Assembly (NCBI GenBank): GCA_003427395.1
Contig: BFEA01000046.1
Span: 4,402,940-4,446,959, forward strand
From: Chara braunii
Lineage: Eukaryota > Streptophyta > Charophyceae > Charales > Characeae
Length of the DNA stretch: 44,020 bases
Direction of reading: 5' to 3'
Below the pieces are notes generated by a model. It was given only the letters and a program-made list of their open reading frames with translations, was not told the DNA's origin and did no database searches. The translations under genes were made by a program, and so were the position numbers. Within the stretch, counting starts at the first letter, position 1; each line of letters starts with the position of its first letter. Positions 31,951 to 41,300 of the stretch are shown here, piece after piece.

Positions 31951-33218
31951 TTCTCCATTGGAGGCATTTCCTGTTGGGACGGTTTTTCTACTTGAGAACT
32001 GACCATCAGACCCTCAAATGGATCAAGACTCAACCGGCTCTCTCTGATGCACTCAAGCGATGGATTGAGGTCATAGACCAGTATGACTTCAAGCTAGAGT
32101 ATCTGAAGGGAGAGTACAACAAGGTTGCAGATGCGCTGTCCCGTAGAGGTGACTACCTAGGGGCGCTAGTTTCTGAGTTTTGTGTATCTCAGAAAGTAAC
32201 TCAATCGTTGGTGGGAGCCTATCAGGAAGACCTTGTCATGATGGACATCATACGCAAACTTCAGGCAAAAGACAAGGCCACAGAAAGTGAGTTTGTGATG
32301 GTGGATGGGTTACTCTTTCTTGATAAGTCCGGGTGTAAAAGGTTAGTAGTTCCATCGAGTGAGAGTTTGCGTAGTTTATTTCTAGGGGAATGTCACGACG
32401 CAACTGGACACTTTGGCTACAAAAAGATGAGTGCCAATCTTGTACAGCGATTTTGGTGGCCTGGAATGCTAGATGATGCAAAGAAGTCAGTAGAGACCTG
32501 TCAGGTCTGTCAGCGGGATAAGCCGCGAACTCAAGCACTGCTTGGGTTGCTGAAGCCCTTACCATCGAGTGAGAGTTTGCGTAGTTTATTTCTAGGGGAA
32601 TGTCACGACGCAACTGGACACTTCGGCTACAAAAAGATGAGTGCCAATCTGGTACATCGATTTTGGTGTCCTGGAATGCTAGATGATGCAAAGAAGTATG
32701 TAGAGACCTGTCAGGTCTGTCAGCGGGATAAGCCGCGAACTCAAGCACGGCTTGGGTTGCTGAAGCCCTTACCTATCCCCGCTGGTCCGGGACACAGTGT
32801 TTCCATGGACTTCATGGACACCCTGGTGACCAGTAAGAGTGGCAAGAGGCACATCTTTGTCATCATAGATCGATTCACCAAATATGCTAGACTAATTGCC
32901 ATGCCAGAGACCGCAAGAACTGACCATGTCATCAATTTGTTTATGGACAACTGGGTGTGTGACTTTGGACTACCAAAGTCAATCGTTAGTGACAGAGATG
33001 TCCGATTCACAAGCGAGCTGTGGAAGAAGACTGCTGAGCAGATGGGCAGTCAACTTCAAATGACTTCAGGGAACCATCCCGAAGCCAATGGACAAGCCGA
33101 ACAGATGAACCAACACTTGCTGAGGCATTACATCAAGCCCAGCCAGGATGACTGGGATGAGAAGTTGCCTCTCATCGCCAGCCTCAGTGTTTTGGTCCAT
33201 GGGAAGTCTTGGATATAG
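31923..33218 (+). CDS. pol: RNase H C-terminus plus integrase with doubled zinc finger, element C
   Basis: This 431-codon frame is the longest in the window. It begins inside RNase H (ELYALHKALLHW, FYLRTDHQTLKWIKTQ, NKVADALSRR), so the first Met is not a natural start. Two copies of an HHCC zinc-binding domain follow (ECHDATGHFGYKKM ... CQVCQRDK). The core has SMDFMD, IVSDRDVRFTS and HPEANGQAEQMNQ, with all three catalytic acids present. It stops after LPLIASL, where a deletion removed the link to the C-terminal module. Confidence 0.9.
   Translation: MELYALHKALLHWRHFLLGRFFYLRTDHQTLKWIKTQPALSDALKRWIEVIDQYDFKLEYLKGEYNKVADALSRRGDYLGALVSEFCVSQKVTQSLVGAYQEDLVMMDIIRKLQAKDKATESEFVMVDGLLFLDKSGCKRLVVPSSESLRSLFLGECHDATGHFGYKKMSANLVQRFWWPGMLDDAKKSVETCQVCQRDKPRTQALLGLLKPLPSSESLRSLFLGECHDATGHFGYKKMSANLVHRFWCPGMLDDAKKYVETCQVCQRDKPRTQARLGLLKPLPIPAGPGHSVSMDFMDTLVTSKSGKRHIFVIIDRFTKYARLIAMPETARTDHVINLFMDNWVCDFGLPKSIVSDRDVRFTSELWKKTAEQMGSQLQMTSGNHPEANGQAEQMNQHLLRHYIKPSQDDWDEKLPLIASLSVLVHGKSWI
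32352..32771 (+). repeat. 210-bp in-frame tandem duplication in integrase
   Basis: Units 32352-32561 and 32562-32771 are each 70 codons and differ at roughly seven bases. Each covers the SSESLRSLF segment, the HHCC finger and the LGLLKPLP linker. Copy 1 keeps RFWWPG; copy 2 has RFWCPG. The first unit replaces the normal PIPAGPG exit with a second start of the finger. Confidence 0.93.
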
Positions 33219-33592
33219 TTGGGGATGAGATGGATGGTCCTACCCTTGTTATCCGTATCCCTGGTCATCTGCGCACTCACCCTGTCTTTCATGCCTCAAA
33301 GCTTGCACCTTTCGCTGAGACAGATCAATTCCCTTCAAGGAGATCGATGCTGCCCCCAACCATGGATTGTCAAGTGGACATCGACGACATTGTGGATCAC
33401 AGAGATCTGCCTGTTCAAAAGCCGCTGGGTAGAGGAAGACCTCCAAAACCCAAGCGAGATCGCGTCCGTTTCAGGCATCATACGGATCCAAAGGAAGATT
33501 GGTGGTTCACCAGAGAGGAACTGATTGACACAGCTCCTCAAGTGCTGGCAGAATATGAGAGAATGTTAAAAGGGAAGGCACCTGCGAAGTAA
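33197..33592 (+). pseudogene. pol: Integrase C-terminal and chromodomain-like tail, element C
   Basis: A separate frame reads VLDIVGDEMDGPTLVIRIPG, HPVFHASKLAPF, GRGRPPKPKRDRVRF and WWFTREELIDTAPQVLAEYE. It is the same tail as in element B, displaced by a deletion and frameshift after the integrase core. Elements A, B and C all keep this region more legibly than their enzymatic domains. Confidence 0.82.
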
Positions 33593-33610
33593 GCATCTCA
33601 GCGGACTTTC

Positions 33611-33629
33611 GAAGCTAAGGGGGATGGAA
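33611..33629 (+). other. Polypurine tract of element C
   Basis: GAAGCTAAGGGGGATGGAA abuts the LTR start TGTGAGG at 33630 and is identical to the tract in element B. Confidence 0.85.
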
Positions 33630-34558
33630 TGTGAGGATTGAGCCCTCAGGAAGGGGCCTTGCCATGATGTACATGTTCTGGGCTAAGTCCCCAGCAAGCG
33701 TCGTGCCCGCCCTAAGTGAAGGCGGGCCAGCAAATCAACAAGAGCCCCATACAGTTGAAGCACGCCAGTTGGTTGGAGTGCACCGAGTTCCGGATCTCTG
33801 CAAATGTAGAAGGACCAGGGCCTTTGTGAATTGGTTAGGCCCTGGACACATAAACGTGAGGCCGACATTGCATGCTGGAAATAGAGGCCGAAAATGCCAA
33901 TGGGAAACCGGTCCGCTACCTGACTCTGGACGGAGGAGGCACAATTGTACTGCGTGGGCCCCAACCACATTGCGCCTGGGTACAGGTACTGGGGCCCAGG
34001 CGCAGGCTCAAGGGAGGCCGCCCACACGCAACACTGGCATATAGGCAGAGAGGGCGAGTGGGCAGGGATCTTGGCCATTGCGAGCAAGGCCGGCACGCTG
34101 CTGCGTTGCATGTGTGCTGCGCTGCGCTAGGCTGAGCAGAGGCAGGCGAGCGCTAGCGGTAGAGCACTGCCTGGGCGCAGGGCGCTGGCGGCGGGATAAC
34201 AAGGGAGAGTGAGGGAGAAGAGTAGGACGTACCTGGTGGAAGAGGAAGTCGGCATTGCTGTTGACATCATCACTCGCTGGTCGTCAAGTTGTCTGGTTGC
34301 TTTCATGCTGTCGTTGTAGTAATAGGCTGTAGAGTAGATAGGGCACCAGGCGCCATTCAAGAGAGAGAGCTACATTGGGTTATGCTGTTGGTGTTGCCCG
34401 ATTGGGCTTGGACATTGACTCACGATTCTTCTGTATCGTTCTCAAATGGTTGGTTACTCGGTTCCATTGTGCTATCTGCTCTTGCTTTGACTACTTGGAC
34501 TTCAGTGTGATTTTGCAATCTGGATTTCTGTGCTTCGCCCACATTCGTGTTCCTTGCA
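33630..34558 (+). repeat. 3' LTR of element C
   Basis: A 929-bp LTR with TG...CA ends. Its start matches 27225-27468 directly, and its remainder matches 27789-28567 in reverse. A purine-rich region and CCTGGGCCCAGG-type blocks lie in its middle. It is the uninverted reference for the rearranged 5' LTR. Confidence 0.92.
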
Positions 34559-34562
34559 ATTG

Positions 34563-34732
34563 ACTACGCTGCATGCTCAAGATACGGCATGCATTCGAAC
34601 GTTGTGTGTGTTTGAGTGTGTGTGTGTGTGTGTGAAAGAGAGAGAGAGCATAGCGCCCATGTGTAGAAGCAGGTGCGTGTGTGGACAGCGCACGCCAGAG
34701 AGAGAGAGAGCATAGCGCCCAAGTGCATGGAC

Positions 34733-34771
<39 letters not shown>

Positions 34772-35410
34772 TTACCTGACAGTTGTGGGGCACACCTCGA
34801 ATACAAGGTGCGTACCTTATTCAAAAATTTAACAGCAGTTTCTTAGAACCCGTTTTTCGGAGGTAAGTTGAATACAAGGTAATTACCTTGTTTTTGGGTT
34901 AAGAAGGTAGTCTTTTGGTGTTGCTTGCTCGTTTTTGTGTTGTGGGTTGAAGTAGATCGGGCAAACATACTTTGGAATGACAGTCTGTCGATCATCCATT
35001 TATGTTGCTCTGTTTTCTCAGCTTTCTCAGCTCCAGTGGTCACCATGCTGCAGTAATGAACTTCCCCTGAGTAGAATGGATGGTCATTATCGCTGTTTCT
35101 AGACTGTAAGTAGCCCCAAATACAGCTATAACGACTGTGCGCTCAATTTGGGATAAGAGGGCAGGTCTCAGATGATGGTTTGCAGAGTTGCTATCCCGTT
35201 TGTGAATGAGTACAGATCACCCAGAGTGGCTGACTGGTTCAAAGTGGGGTTTGTAAAGAGCCCGATATCAGTTCGTTAAGGGAATCTACTGTACAAGTTC
35301 GGGTCTATAGATTAGCCCCTTGTGCTGTAAAAAATTGCTCTTGGGTGGAGGTTATGGGAACCTCTGGTTGACACGTGTTCTGTGTTCAAGGAAAGGTCCG
35401 GAAGGTCCAG
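34563..35410 (+). other. Host intron, right part
   Basis: It resumes the 264-bp repeat interrupted by element C, with GT and GA runs (about 34607-34634, 34694-34768). Two further ACAAGGT palindromes lie at 34803-34820 (imperfect) and 34874-34891 (exact). The segment near 34913-34975 resembles 26642-26712. The acceptor before the next exon is GGTCCAG at 35404-35410. Confidence 0.65.
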
Positions 35411-35499
35411 GAGTCCTACTTGGGTCGCTTCTGGGAAAGAGAAGCTATGGGCTACAGTTTAGTCTGTCCAGCAAATGTGCATTGCCCTTGTGGATCAAG
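35411..35499 (+). CDS. Host gene exon 2 of visible set
   Basis: An 89-base exon from GGTCCAG to GTTTGA. It encodes VLLGSLLGKRSYGLQFSLS followed by SKCALPLWIK. Phase 1 at the start completes a Gly codon from the previous exon, and it ends in phase 0, which suits the next exon. The reading frame continues unbroken on both sides. Without transcripts the 3' acceptor choice is the least certain part. Confidence 0.5.
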
Positions 35500-35653
35500 G
35501 TTTGAAGAAGAGTGGTTTAGATGGCTGAGTATGTGCGTTTGGTCACCCCCTTGTTGTGCAGCTGCTGTGATACAAGTGAAGGCCGTTGCAACAGCAATGA
35601 CGAGTGACAGGAATCCCAGCTCGCTCATCTTCACACAGTTGACATTTTTGCAG

Positions 35654-35972
35654 TTGCTCCTTGCACACGTCATTTCCATTGTTGCAAACTTTGTGGAGGC
35701 AGAACTCAATCATCAGTCCAGGTATTCAGAAACCAGATCATCTTCCCCAAGGAGCAGACCTGGCTCAGGTAGTTGGGGTATTGGCATCGGAGCCGCCGAT
35801 ACGCTTTCGTACCCTGGAAGTGCTGGTAGTAGCCGACCAAGCAGCCGGCCAGCAAGTCCTCGACATCGACATTATGGTGGTGGGAGTGGGAATGCAAGCC
35901 CGGTGAACCCTCACTTCACGTCCATGGAATCTGTACCACTACTGGAGACTAATGGATTGAATTGGTGTGTTG
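35654..35972 (+). CDS. Host gene exon 3 of visible set
   Basis: A 319-base exon between TTTTTGCAG and GTAAGCATG. It begins LLLAHVISIVANFVEAEL, continues into a Ser/Arg/Pro/Gly-rich, probably disordered segment (SSSPRSRPGSGSW, SRPSSRPASPRHR), and ends VPLLETNGLNWCV. It starts in phase 0 and ends in phase 1. Splicing to 36635 makes a Glu codon, giving WCVELLRILRRL. A GT within the exon near 35722 could give a shorter form, but the longer frame stays open. Confidence 0.65.
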
Positions 35973-36634
35973 GTAAGCATGTTTCTGTCATTAACAACTC
36001 GTCTTTCAACTGGAAGATCGCACTAATATGTGGCAGACATCCATGTGTAAATGAATGCGGTGCTTGGACCTTGGGCAATGCAAATGACTGCCAGCTTTGT
36101 TGTGGAGAGCACTACCGGGAATTGTTTGTGATTGGGAGAATGTCATTTCCCGTCCTGGAAATTCTTGTGCCAGAGGCGGTGATTATCTTCTTCGTTGTAT
36201 TGCAGAAAAAAGCCTGTTTGTCTCCCAGGAAAATGACTAAGAGCCACCTCATAATTAGGCTTTTGTGGACATACCAAACTGATCATACCAGGTTTCAAGG
36301 GGTCTTGGTTCTGTGCCACAGAAATGAGTGACGGATTGGAATGCATTAGAGGGCGAGGAATGGAGTTCTTGCGTTAGTGAACAAAGCTGTGTTGGGAATT
36401 ATATTGCCCGTCTGTATGCTTAGGTTGCATAGGTACGGTCATTAGCCACTAGGCAGCACTGAATGACTGAATCCTATAGACTTGAAGCTTATTGCTACGA
36501 AATGTTCCTAAACGCAGAATGGACGAATGAGTACGTATGTTTCTGAGTCTGTGGGTTGACATGGGGGAGTATGTAACTTTGTCGTTGACTCTGAGTTCAT
36601 GTCTCGTGATGGTTGTTTGGCACATATTTCTCAG
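35973..36634 (+). other. Host intron
   Basis: A 662-base intron from GTAAGC to TTTCTCAG. No inserted element is recognised. Confidence 0.6.
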
Positions 36635-36860
36635 AGCTTTTGCGAATCCTCCGTCGATTGCGAGTTGAAGGTCTGTTGAACGACTCCGCTCTTGAACGGC
36701 TGACACTACGCACCCTCAGATCAGCAATTGCATGCAGCTACAGAGTACAAAACCATTTCCGAAGTATTGGTGGGCTGGACGTTTTGCTGGATGGCCTTGG
36801 ATGGCCCTCCTTGCGGGGCTTGTTTCGCGAACGGCTCTCTGCTGGACATCTGCCTGGCGA
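36635..36860 (+). CDS. Host gene exon 4 of visible set
   Basis: A 226-base exon between CATATTTCTCAG and GTGAGTTT. It encodes LLRILRRLRVEGLLNDSA, LERLTLRTLRSAIACSYR and NHFRSIGGLDVLLDGLG. The alternating helices look like an armadillo or HEAT-type repeat, and the last phrase recalls the N-terminal region of plant BEACH-domain proteins (a recollection that needs a database check). Phase 1 to phase 2. It is the best conserved-looking exon in the window. Confidence 0.7.
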
Positions 36861-37017
36861 GTGAGTTTTATTGTCTCGTTTTTACCACTGTTGTCATATG
36901 AATGGAGGCTTGCTTGGCCAGTGTTGAATGTTGGTTAGTTACAGAGCGATTGCCTTGTGCAATGCTTGTATTGATCTTCTCGCCTGCCTGCCCAAAGATC
37001 AGTACAAGAGAGAAGTG

Positions 37018-37368
37018 GAAACATTCTGATTGGCTGCCTTATTAGAGTTGTTTGTAACTTTGCAGGCATAATGGGTCATGTAGATTCCAGATGAAGGGCA
37101 TGGCCAACAATGGTAATACAAGATTAAGGCTGGACAATGGTGATCTCACACAAGGGTGGGTGAATTGCACAAATGTGTGGAGCTAGCACAGGCATAGGAA
37201 ACATTCTGATTGGCTGCCTTGTTAGAGATGGTTGTAAGCATAATGGGTCATGTAGGATTCAGATGAAGGGCATGACCAACGCTGGTAATACCAGATTAAG
37301 GCTGGAAAATGATGATCTCGCACAAGGGTGGGTGAATTGCACAAATGTGTGGAGCTAGCACTTGCATA
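37018..37368 (+). repeat. 180-bp tandem duplication of an exon-like segment
   Basis: Copies 37018-37197 and 37198-about 37368 share GAAACATTCTGATTGG and an open frame reading HNGSCRFQMKGM..GNTRLRL and GWVNCTNVWS before TAG. Copy 1 has a good acceptor TTTGCAG before GCATAATGG in the phase expected after exon 4. Copy 2 lacks nine bases there and has lost it. Whether this is a real exon is undecided. Confidence 0.5.
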
Positions 37369-37589
37369 GGTGAATGCTGAAGCATAAGTCACACAAGGGG
37401 GATGTTCTGGGAAATGGTTCCCAACTTGGAGGTGCACAGGTACATTGACCAAGAAATGACTCTATTGGACACTCCCCATCGCGAGACTATGCACTCGTAC
37501 TTCTTGTTGACAAGAACCCATTGGACACTCGCTGTGGGGGGACTGTCCCTACAATTATAGAAATTGCTAACGTGAGAATTGGGCGCCAA

Positions 37590-37980
37590 CCGACAATCCC
37601 TTGGTGCTCCCCAGGGACAGGTCGGGAGGGGCGAAAGGAAGCCCTGAAGTTGCAGAAGAGCCACGGGCCCACAAGCGACCACCAGAGGAGAGAGGGAGCA
37701 GGCAGGAGAAGAATACACAGGGGGAGGAAAGGGAGGAAGGGAGGGCATAGCAGTAGTTATCTGGCATCCGACAGTAAAGACAACCGGCAATCCCCTGGTG
37801 CCCCCCACGGATGAGTCGGGATGAGGGAAAGGAAGTCCTGAAGCTGCAGAAAGGCCACTGGCCCACAGGTGTCTACCAGAGGAGAGAGGGAACAAGTAGG
37901 AGAAGAATATAGTGGGAGAGGAAAGGGAGGAAGGGAGGGGAAACTGTGTATAGCAGTAATCTGGCACCTGACATCAGGCG
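37590..37980. repeat. 196-bp purine-rich tandem duplication
   Basis: Two copies start at about 37590 and 37786 with CAATCCC(T/C)TGGTGC, followed by AAAGGAAG(C/T)CCTGAAG and GAGAGAGGGA blocks. Copies are diverged. Long minus-strand frames here come from the low-complexity composition. Confidence 0.75.
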
Positions 37981-38213
37981 AAGAGGGTCTCCCCTCTCAG
38001 ACGACCTGCTCAGTCAATCCTCGGGTGTCCCGAGCAATCAATGCTGGCAGGCGGCATCGCTACTCAGGTTACTCTCTGAATATCGGTGGATGTAAGATGG
38101 GACGCTGGACCCGATTTCCAGCAGGTGAGGCTCCCCACCAGTAGATTGGAGCAACTAGGAAACCTGCTAGGGGGGGATGTTGGTATCACCTCTCGTAGCA
38201 GTCTTTCCTGTTT

Positions 38214-38326
38214 TCAAAAAAAAAGAGAAAAAAAACAAAAAAAAAAGAAAAAAAAAAAAACGCGTGGCACATGGCGCGTTCTTTGTATCCCATTTTCTTT
38301 TTCGTTGTCTTCTTTCCTTTGTGTGC

Positions 38327-38420
<94 letters not shown>
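38214..38420. repeat. Poly-A, GT and GA microsatellites
   Basis: A-rich run at about 38214-38261, GT run at about 38330-38370, and GA run at about 38375-38418, ending 16 bases before element D. Confidence 0.9.
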
Positions 38421-38421
<1 letters not shown>

Positions 38422-38436
38422 ATGGTGAGGGGAAAG

Positions 38437-39429
38437 TGCAATCAGACTCAACTTCAGACTCTCTTTCCACATGCATACACGAGAACTGATGGCAAAACCG
38501 TCAACTCAGAATCAACAACGAGCTTGCACTTAAACTCTGTTCAATACAACTGTAGAACTTGCGGCTATGGCCGCCGAACACTGTCTCCACCACCAGCCTC
38601 ACTGTCCCTCATGCACGCATGTACGAGGATCACCCTGAATGTCCACGCAGCTCAGACACACACACTCTCTATACTCTGTCTGCACCAACAACTGGGCAGC
38701 TATGGCCGCTGTTGTTTTCCTCCTAGCTATGGCCGCCGGTGTCTTCCTCACTGGCCAGCTATGGCCGCTGTCTTCCTCACTGCCCACTTCTTCTCCGGGC
38801 ACCTGCAGACCTCCACGCACAAGATACCAAGGTAGCTCTTCCGCATGGCTCACGGGCGGATGAATGAATGGCTGGACGCTGCCTCTTTATTTATACTTCT
38901 TCGGAGGTATCCGGGCCTGGCTTAAAACGTGTGGGCCTGGGCCAAAACGTGTGGCTCAGGGAAGCTTCCAGACGTTTGGCCTTCTGGGCCAGAACGCGTG
39001 GAACCCACCGCGTGGTCCAGAACCTTCCCCACGTGCAGCCCCAACCCCAGGTATTTGCTGACTGGACAGGCCTACAGGGACCTACGACCTTCTAGAGCCT
39101 ACAGACTTACAAACAGACCCTAGGCCTCAGTAGACTCAGATAGAGACTTCTAGAACAGACCTCACCCTAACGGTAACAGAACTAACTCCTAATCTACAGA
39201 CCTAGGGATCGAGTCCTCCTATCCAACCTACAGACTAGCCTAGTGGATAGGACAGGTCACGGGATCGAGTCTCACACAGATCACTGGGTCTATGTACAGG
39301 GTACAGGGTAGGTCTAGGGATCGAATCTCACTTAGCACACAGAGTCAATGTACAAGGCTCGGGCACAGGTCTAGGGATCAAATCTCTGTGTCTGCAAATG
39401 TGGGGTCAACTGGCTGAAACCGTTTCACA
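38437..39429 (-). repeat. 3' LTR of element D
   Basis: On the minus strand it starts TGTGAAACGGTTTCAGCC and ends CTGATTGCA; length 993 bp. It matches the 24921-25762 LTR at both ends and in the TATA region. GGATCGA(A/G)TC words recur near 39205, 39262 and 39318, and GCTATGGCCGC occurs four times between 38563 and 38770. Confidence 0.8.
38888..38895 (-). promoter_or_regulatory. TATA box of element D LTR
   Basis: The minus strand reads TATAAATA, then AAGAGGCAGCGTCCAGCC and CATTCATTC. It is shared with the LTR at 24921-25762. Confidence 0.55.
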
Positions 39430-39503
39430 CCCGCCGTCCTAAATTTGAGGTCCTCTGAGAACACTCTTAACTCAAGATAGGACCTTTACCCTTTCTTTCT
39501 CTC

Positions 39504-40077
39504 TCAAAAGCGTGTACTATGTCGGGAGCGGTCTTGTAAACCAGCGGCCGTCCTCGGGTTCCTGGTATGCAAACCTAACCTTACGCTGTTTTGGGGGATG
39601 ACCTCGACCTCTTGTCCTGAACACGTCCTCTTCCACTCTATATCATATGCACCATCCATGTCTGGCGGAATCATCGATCTCCTGGAGGAAATCTGTTGGA
39701 CGTGGTGCAAGGCAACAACTAGGACGCATGGAAGACTGGGTACGTGTGTAGGTGTGGTGGAATCTCTATTGTATATGACGGGCCGTCCTCTCCTTGTACG
39801 CAGGTAAGAGCTTCTGTGAGATGTTTTCCTCTGGTGTGAACTCCTTTGACTTGACCCAGACTAAGTCGCCTACCTGAAACTGTGAGGGTCGGCGGTGCTT
39901 GTTAGCTTGCTCTATCATCCGGTGTTGGGCTTTCCTAAGGTTGTCGATGACCTTAGTGACTTCTTGCTCGTGCTGTAACGCAAACTCTCGAGTGCCGGGT
40001 GGTAGTCTTTGGATCTGGTCCCGGTTTAGTCCTTCAAACGGTCGGCTTGGTCTCATGGACATTGTTATTATAGGCAC
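39504..40077 (-). pseudogene. pol: Integrase C-terminal module, element D
   Basis: Frame 39766-40077 reads FALQHEQEVTKVIDNLRKA, HRRPSQFQVGDLVWVKSKEF and ISQKLLPAYK, the region after the integrase core that ends in a GPY/F-like module. Frame 39504-39710 is a shifted continuation with SRRSMIPPDMDG. Confidence 0.75.
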
Positions 40078-40840
40078 TTGCTACTTTGGGAAGCATGTCA
40101 TCCCAGCTTACCTGATCTGGTCTAATGTACATTCTGAGTAGCTGCTGCAAGATCTTATTCATCTGCTCTGTCTGGCCGTTAGTCTCTGGGTGTCGTCCTG
40201 ACGACATCAACAACTTAGACCCATAGACTTTCATAAGATCCTGCCAATTCTGGCTAGTAAACGGCGTATCCCTGTCACTTACTATGGACAGCGACATGCC
40301 ATGGTCCCTTACCCAGAAATCAAAGAACTTTCCTATTACTAAATCTGTCCGCACTTCTGCCAGTAGCGGAACAAATACTGCATACTTACTAAATCTATCT
40401 ACTATGACCATGACTTGAGTCTTGCAGTGCCTACTTCTGACCCCAATATCCATGAAATCGATGGAAACTGACTCTCCGGGTCCTGATGGAATAGGCAGAG
40501 GTTTGAGAAGACCTAATTGTGCTCTAGTTGTTGTCTTATGGCGCTCGCAAACTTTGCAGCTGCGCACATACTCGATGCCTGGCCATGTGTATGACATTAT
40601 CAGATTAGCTAGAGTCTTTTGCCATCCGAAGTTCCCCTATGTACCGTGGCATTCCCCTAAGATCAGACTATGGATCTCTTCACTGTTGGGGACACAAAGT
40701 CTGTCAGCAACATTGGTCTTTTCAAATAGTTACCCGTGCGCGGTTCTCGTTAGTGCGACTCACTATTTGGGGATTCCTTCACTCTGTTCAGGAATGTGCA
40801 TAGGCGTCTCTTACTTTCTGCCGCAGATCGGCCCCTATGT
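40034..40840 (-). pseudogene. pol: Integrase, element D
   Basis: The core frame (to 40597) has SIDFMD, IVSDRDTPFTS and HPETNGQTEQMN, so all three catalytic acids are present, and CKVCERHK closes the zinc finger. Upstream the finger reads ECHGT, stop, GNFGWQKTLANL, so an in-frame stop and loss of the second His (GHFG to GNFG) disable it. It overlaps the next segment in a different frame at 40034-40077. Confidence 0.87.
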
Positions 40841-41300
40841 CTAGATAGTACACTATCGCGCCGAAGTAATCAACTCTTCTACTCAGAGCATCGGCTACCA
40901 CGTTATACTTTCTTTTTACTGGCTTTAAAAGTCAAATTGGTCCATCTCAGCAGCCCATCTAGTCAACTTGGGCGTCATCTTGGCCTGTGTCTTTAGCCAT
41001 CTAAGAGTCTCATGATCGGAATATACCTTGAGGTGCCTCCCAAGCAGGTAGTTTTTCGAGTGGTCCAATGCCTGCATGAGAGCGTAGAGTTCCCTCTCAC
41101 CAGTGGTCCAATGCCTGCCTCAGAGCGTAGAGTTCCCTCTCGTATGTCTATGCTGCTACCTTTTTTGAGGGCAGCCTGGCTGACATGAACTCTACGGGTG
41201 TACAACTGTTGCCGTCATCTTGTTGCAAGACGACACCTATGCCATACCGACTAGCGTTTGTAGTGACAACCAATGGCAGTGACGGGTCAGCAACTTTGAG
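40841..41300 (-). pseudogene. pol: RNase H, element D
   Basis: VVTTNASRYGIGVVLQQ opens the domain (Asn where a catalytic Asp of DAS is usual), followed by a region with stops and then KYNVVADALSRRVDYFG near 40880-40930. A 43-bp tandem duplication (41059-41101 and 41102-41144) shifts the frame around YERELYAL. Confidence 0.8.

Larger units (their letters stand above)
27225..34558 (+). mobile_element. Ty3/gypsy element C, complete ends, no reverse transcriptase
   Basis: The ends are TGTGAGG at 27225 and TTGCA at 34558. The flanks 27221-27224 and 34559-34562 are both ATTG, a 4-bp target duplication, and the uninterrupted copy of the host repeat at 26947-26980 shows the empty site. Inside are gag, protease, RNase H, integrase and a chromodomain-like tail; reverse transcriptase is missing. 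Length is 7334 bp. It lies within a host intron in the same direction as the gene. Confidence 0.92.

Noticed and set aside
37390-37967. A 192-codon minus-strand frame rich in Pro and Ser
   Set aside because: It spans both copies of a purine-rich tandem duplication and translates the repeat; no domain is recognisable.
38167-38489. Overlapping frames of Thr-His, Ser-Leu and Cys-Val repeats
   Set aside because: They are translations of GT and GA microsatellites.
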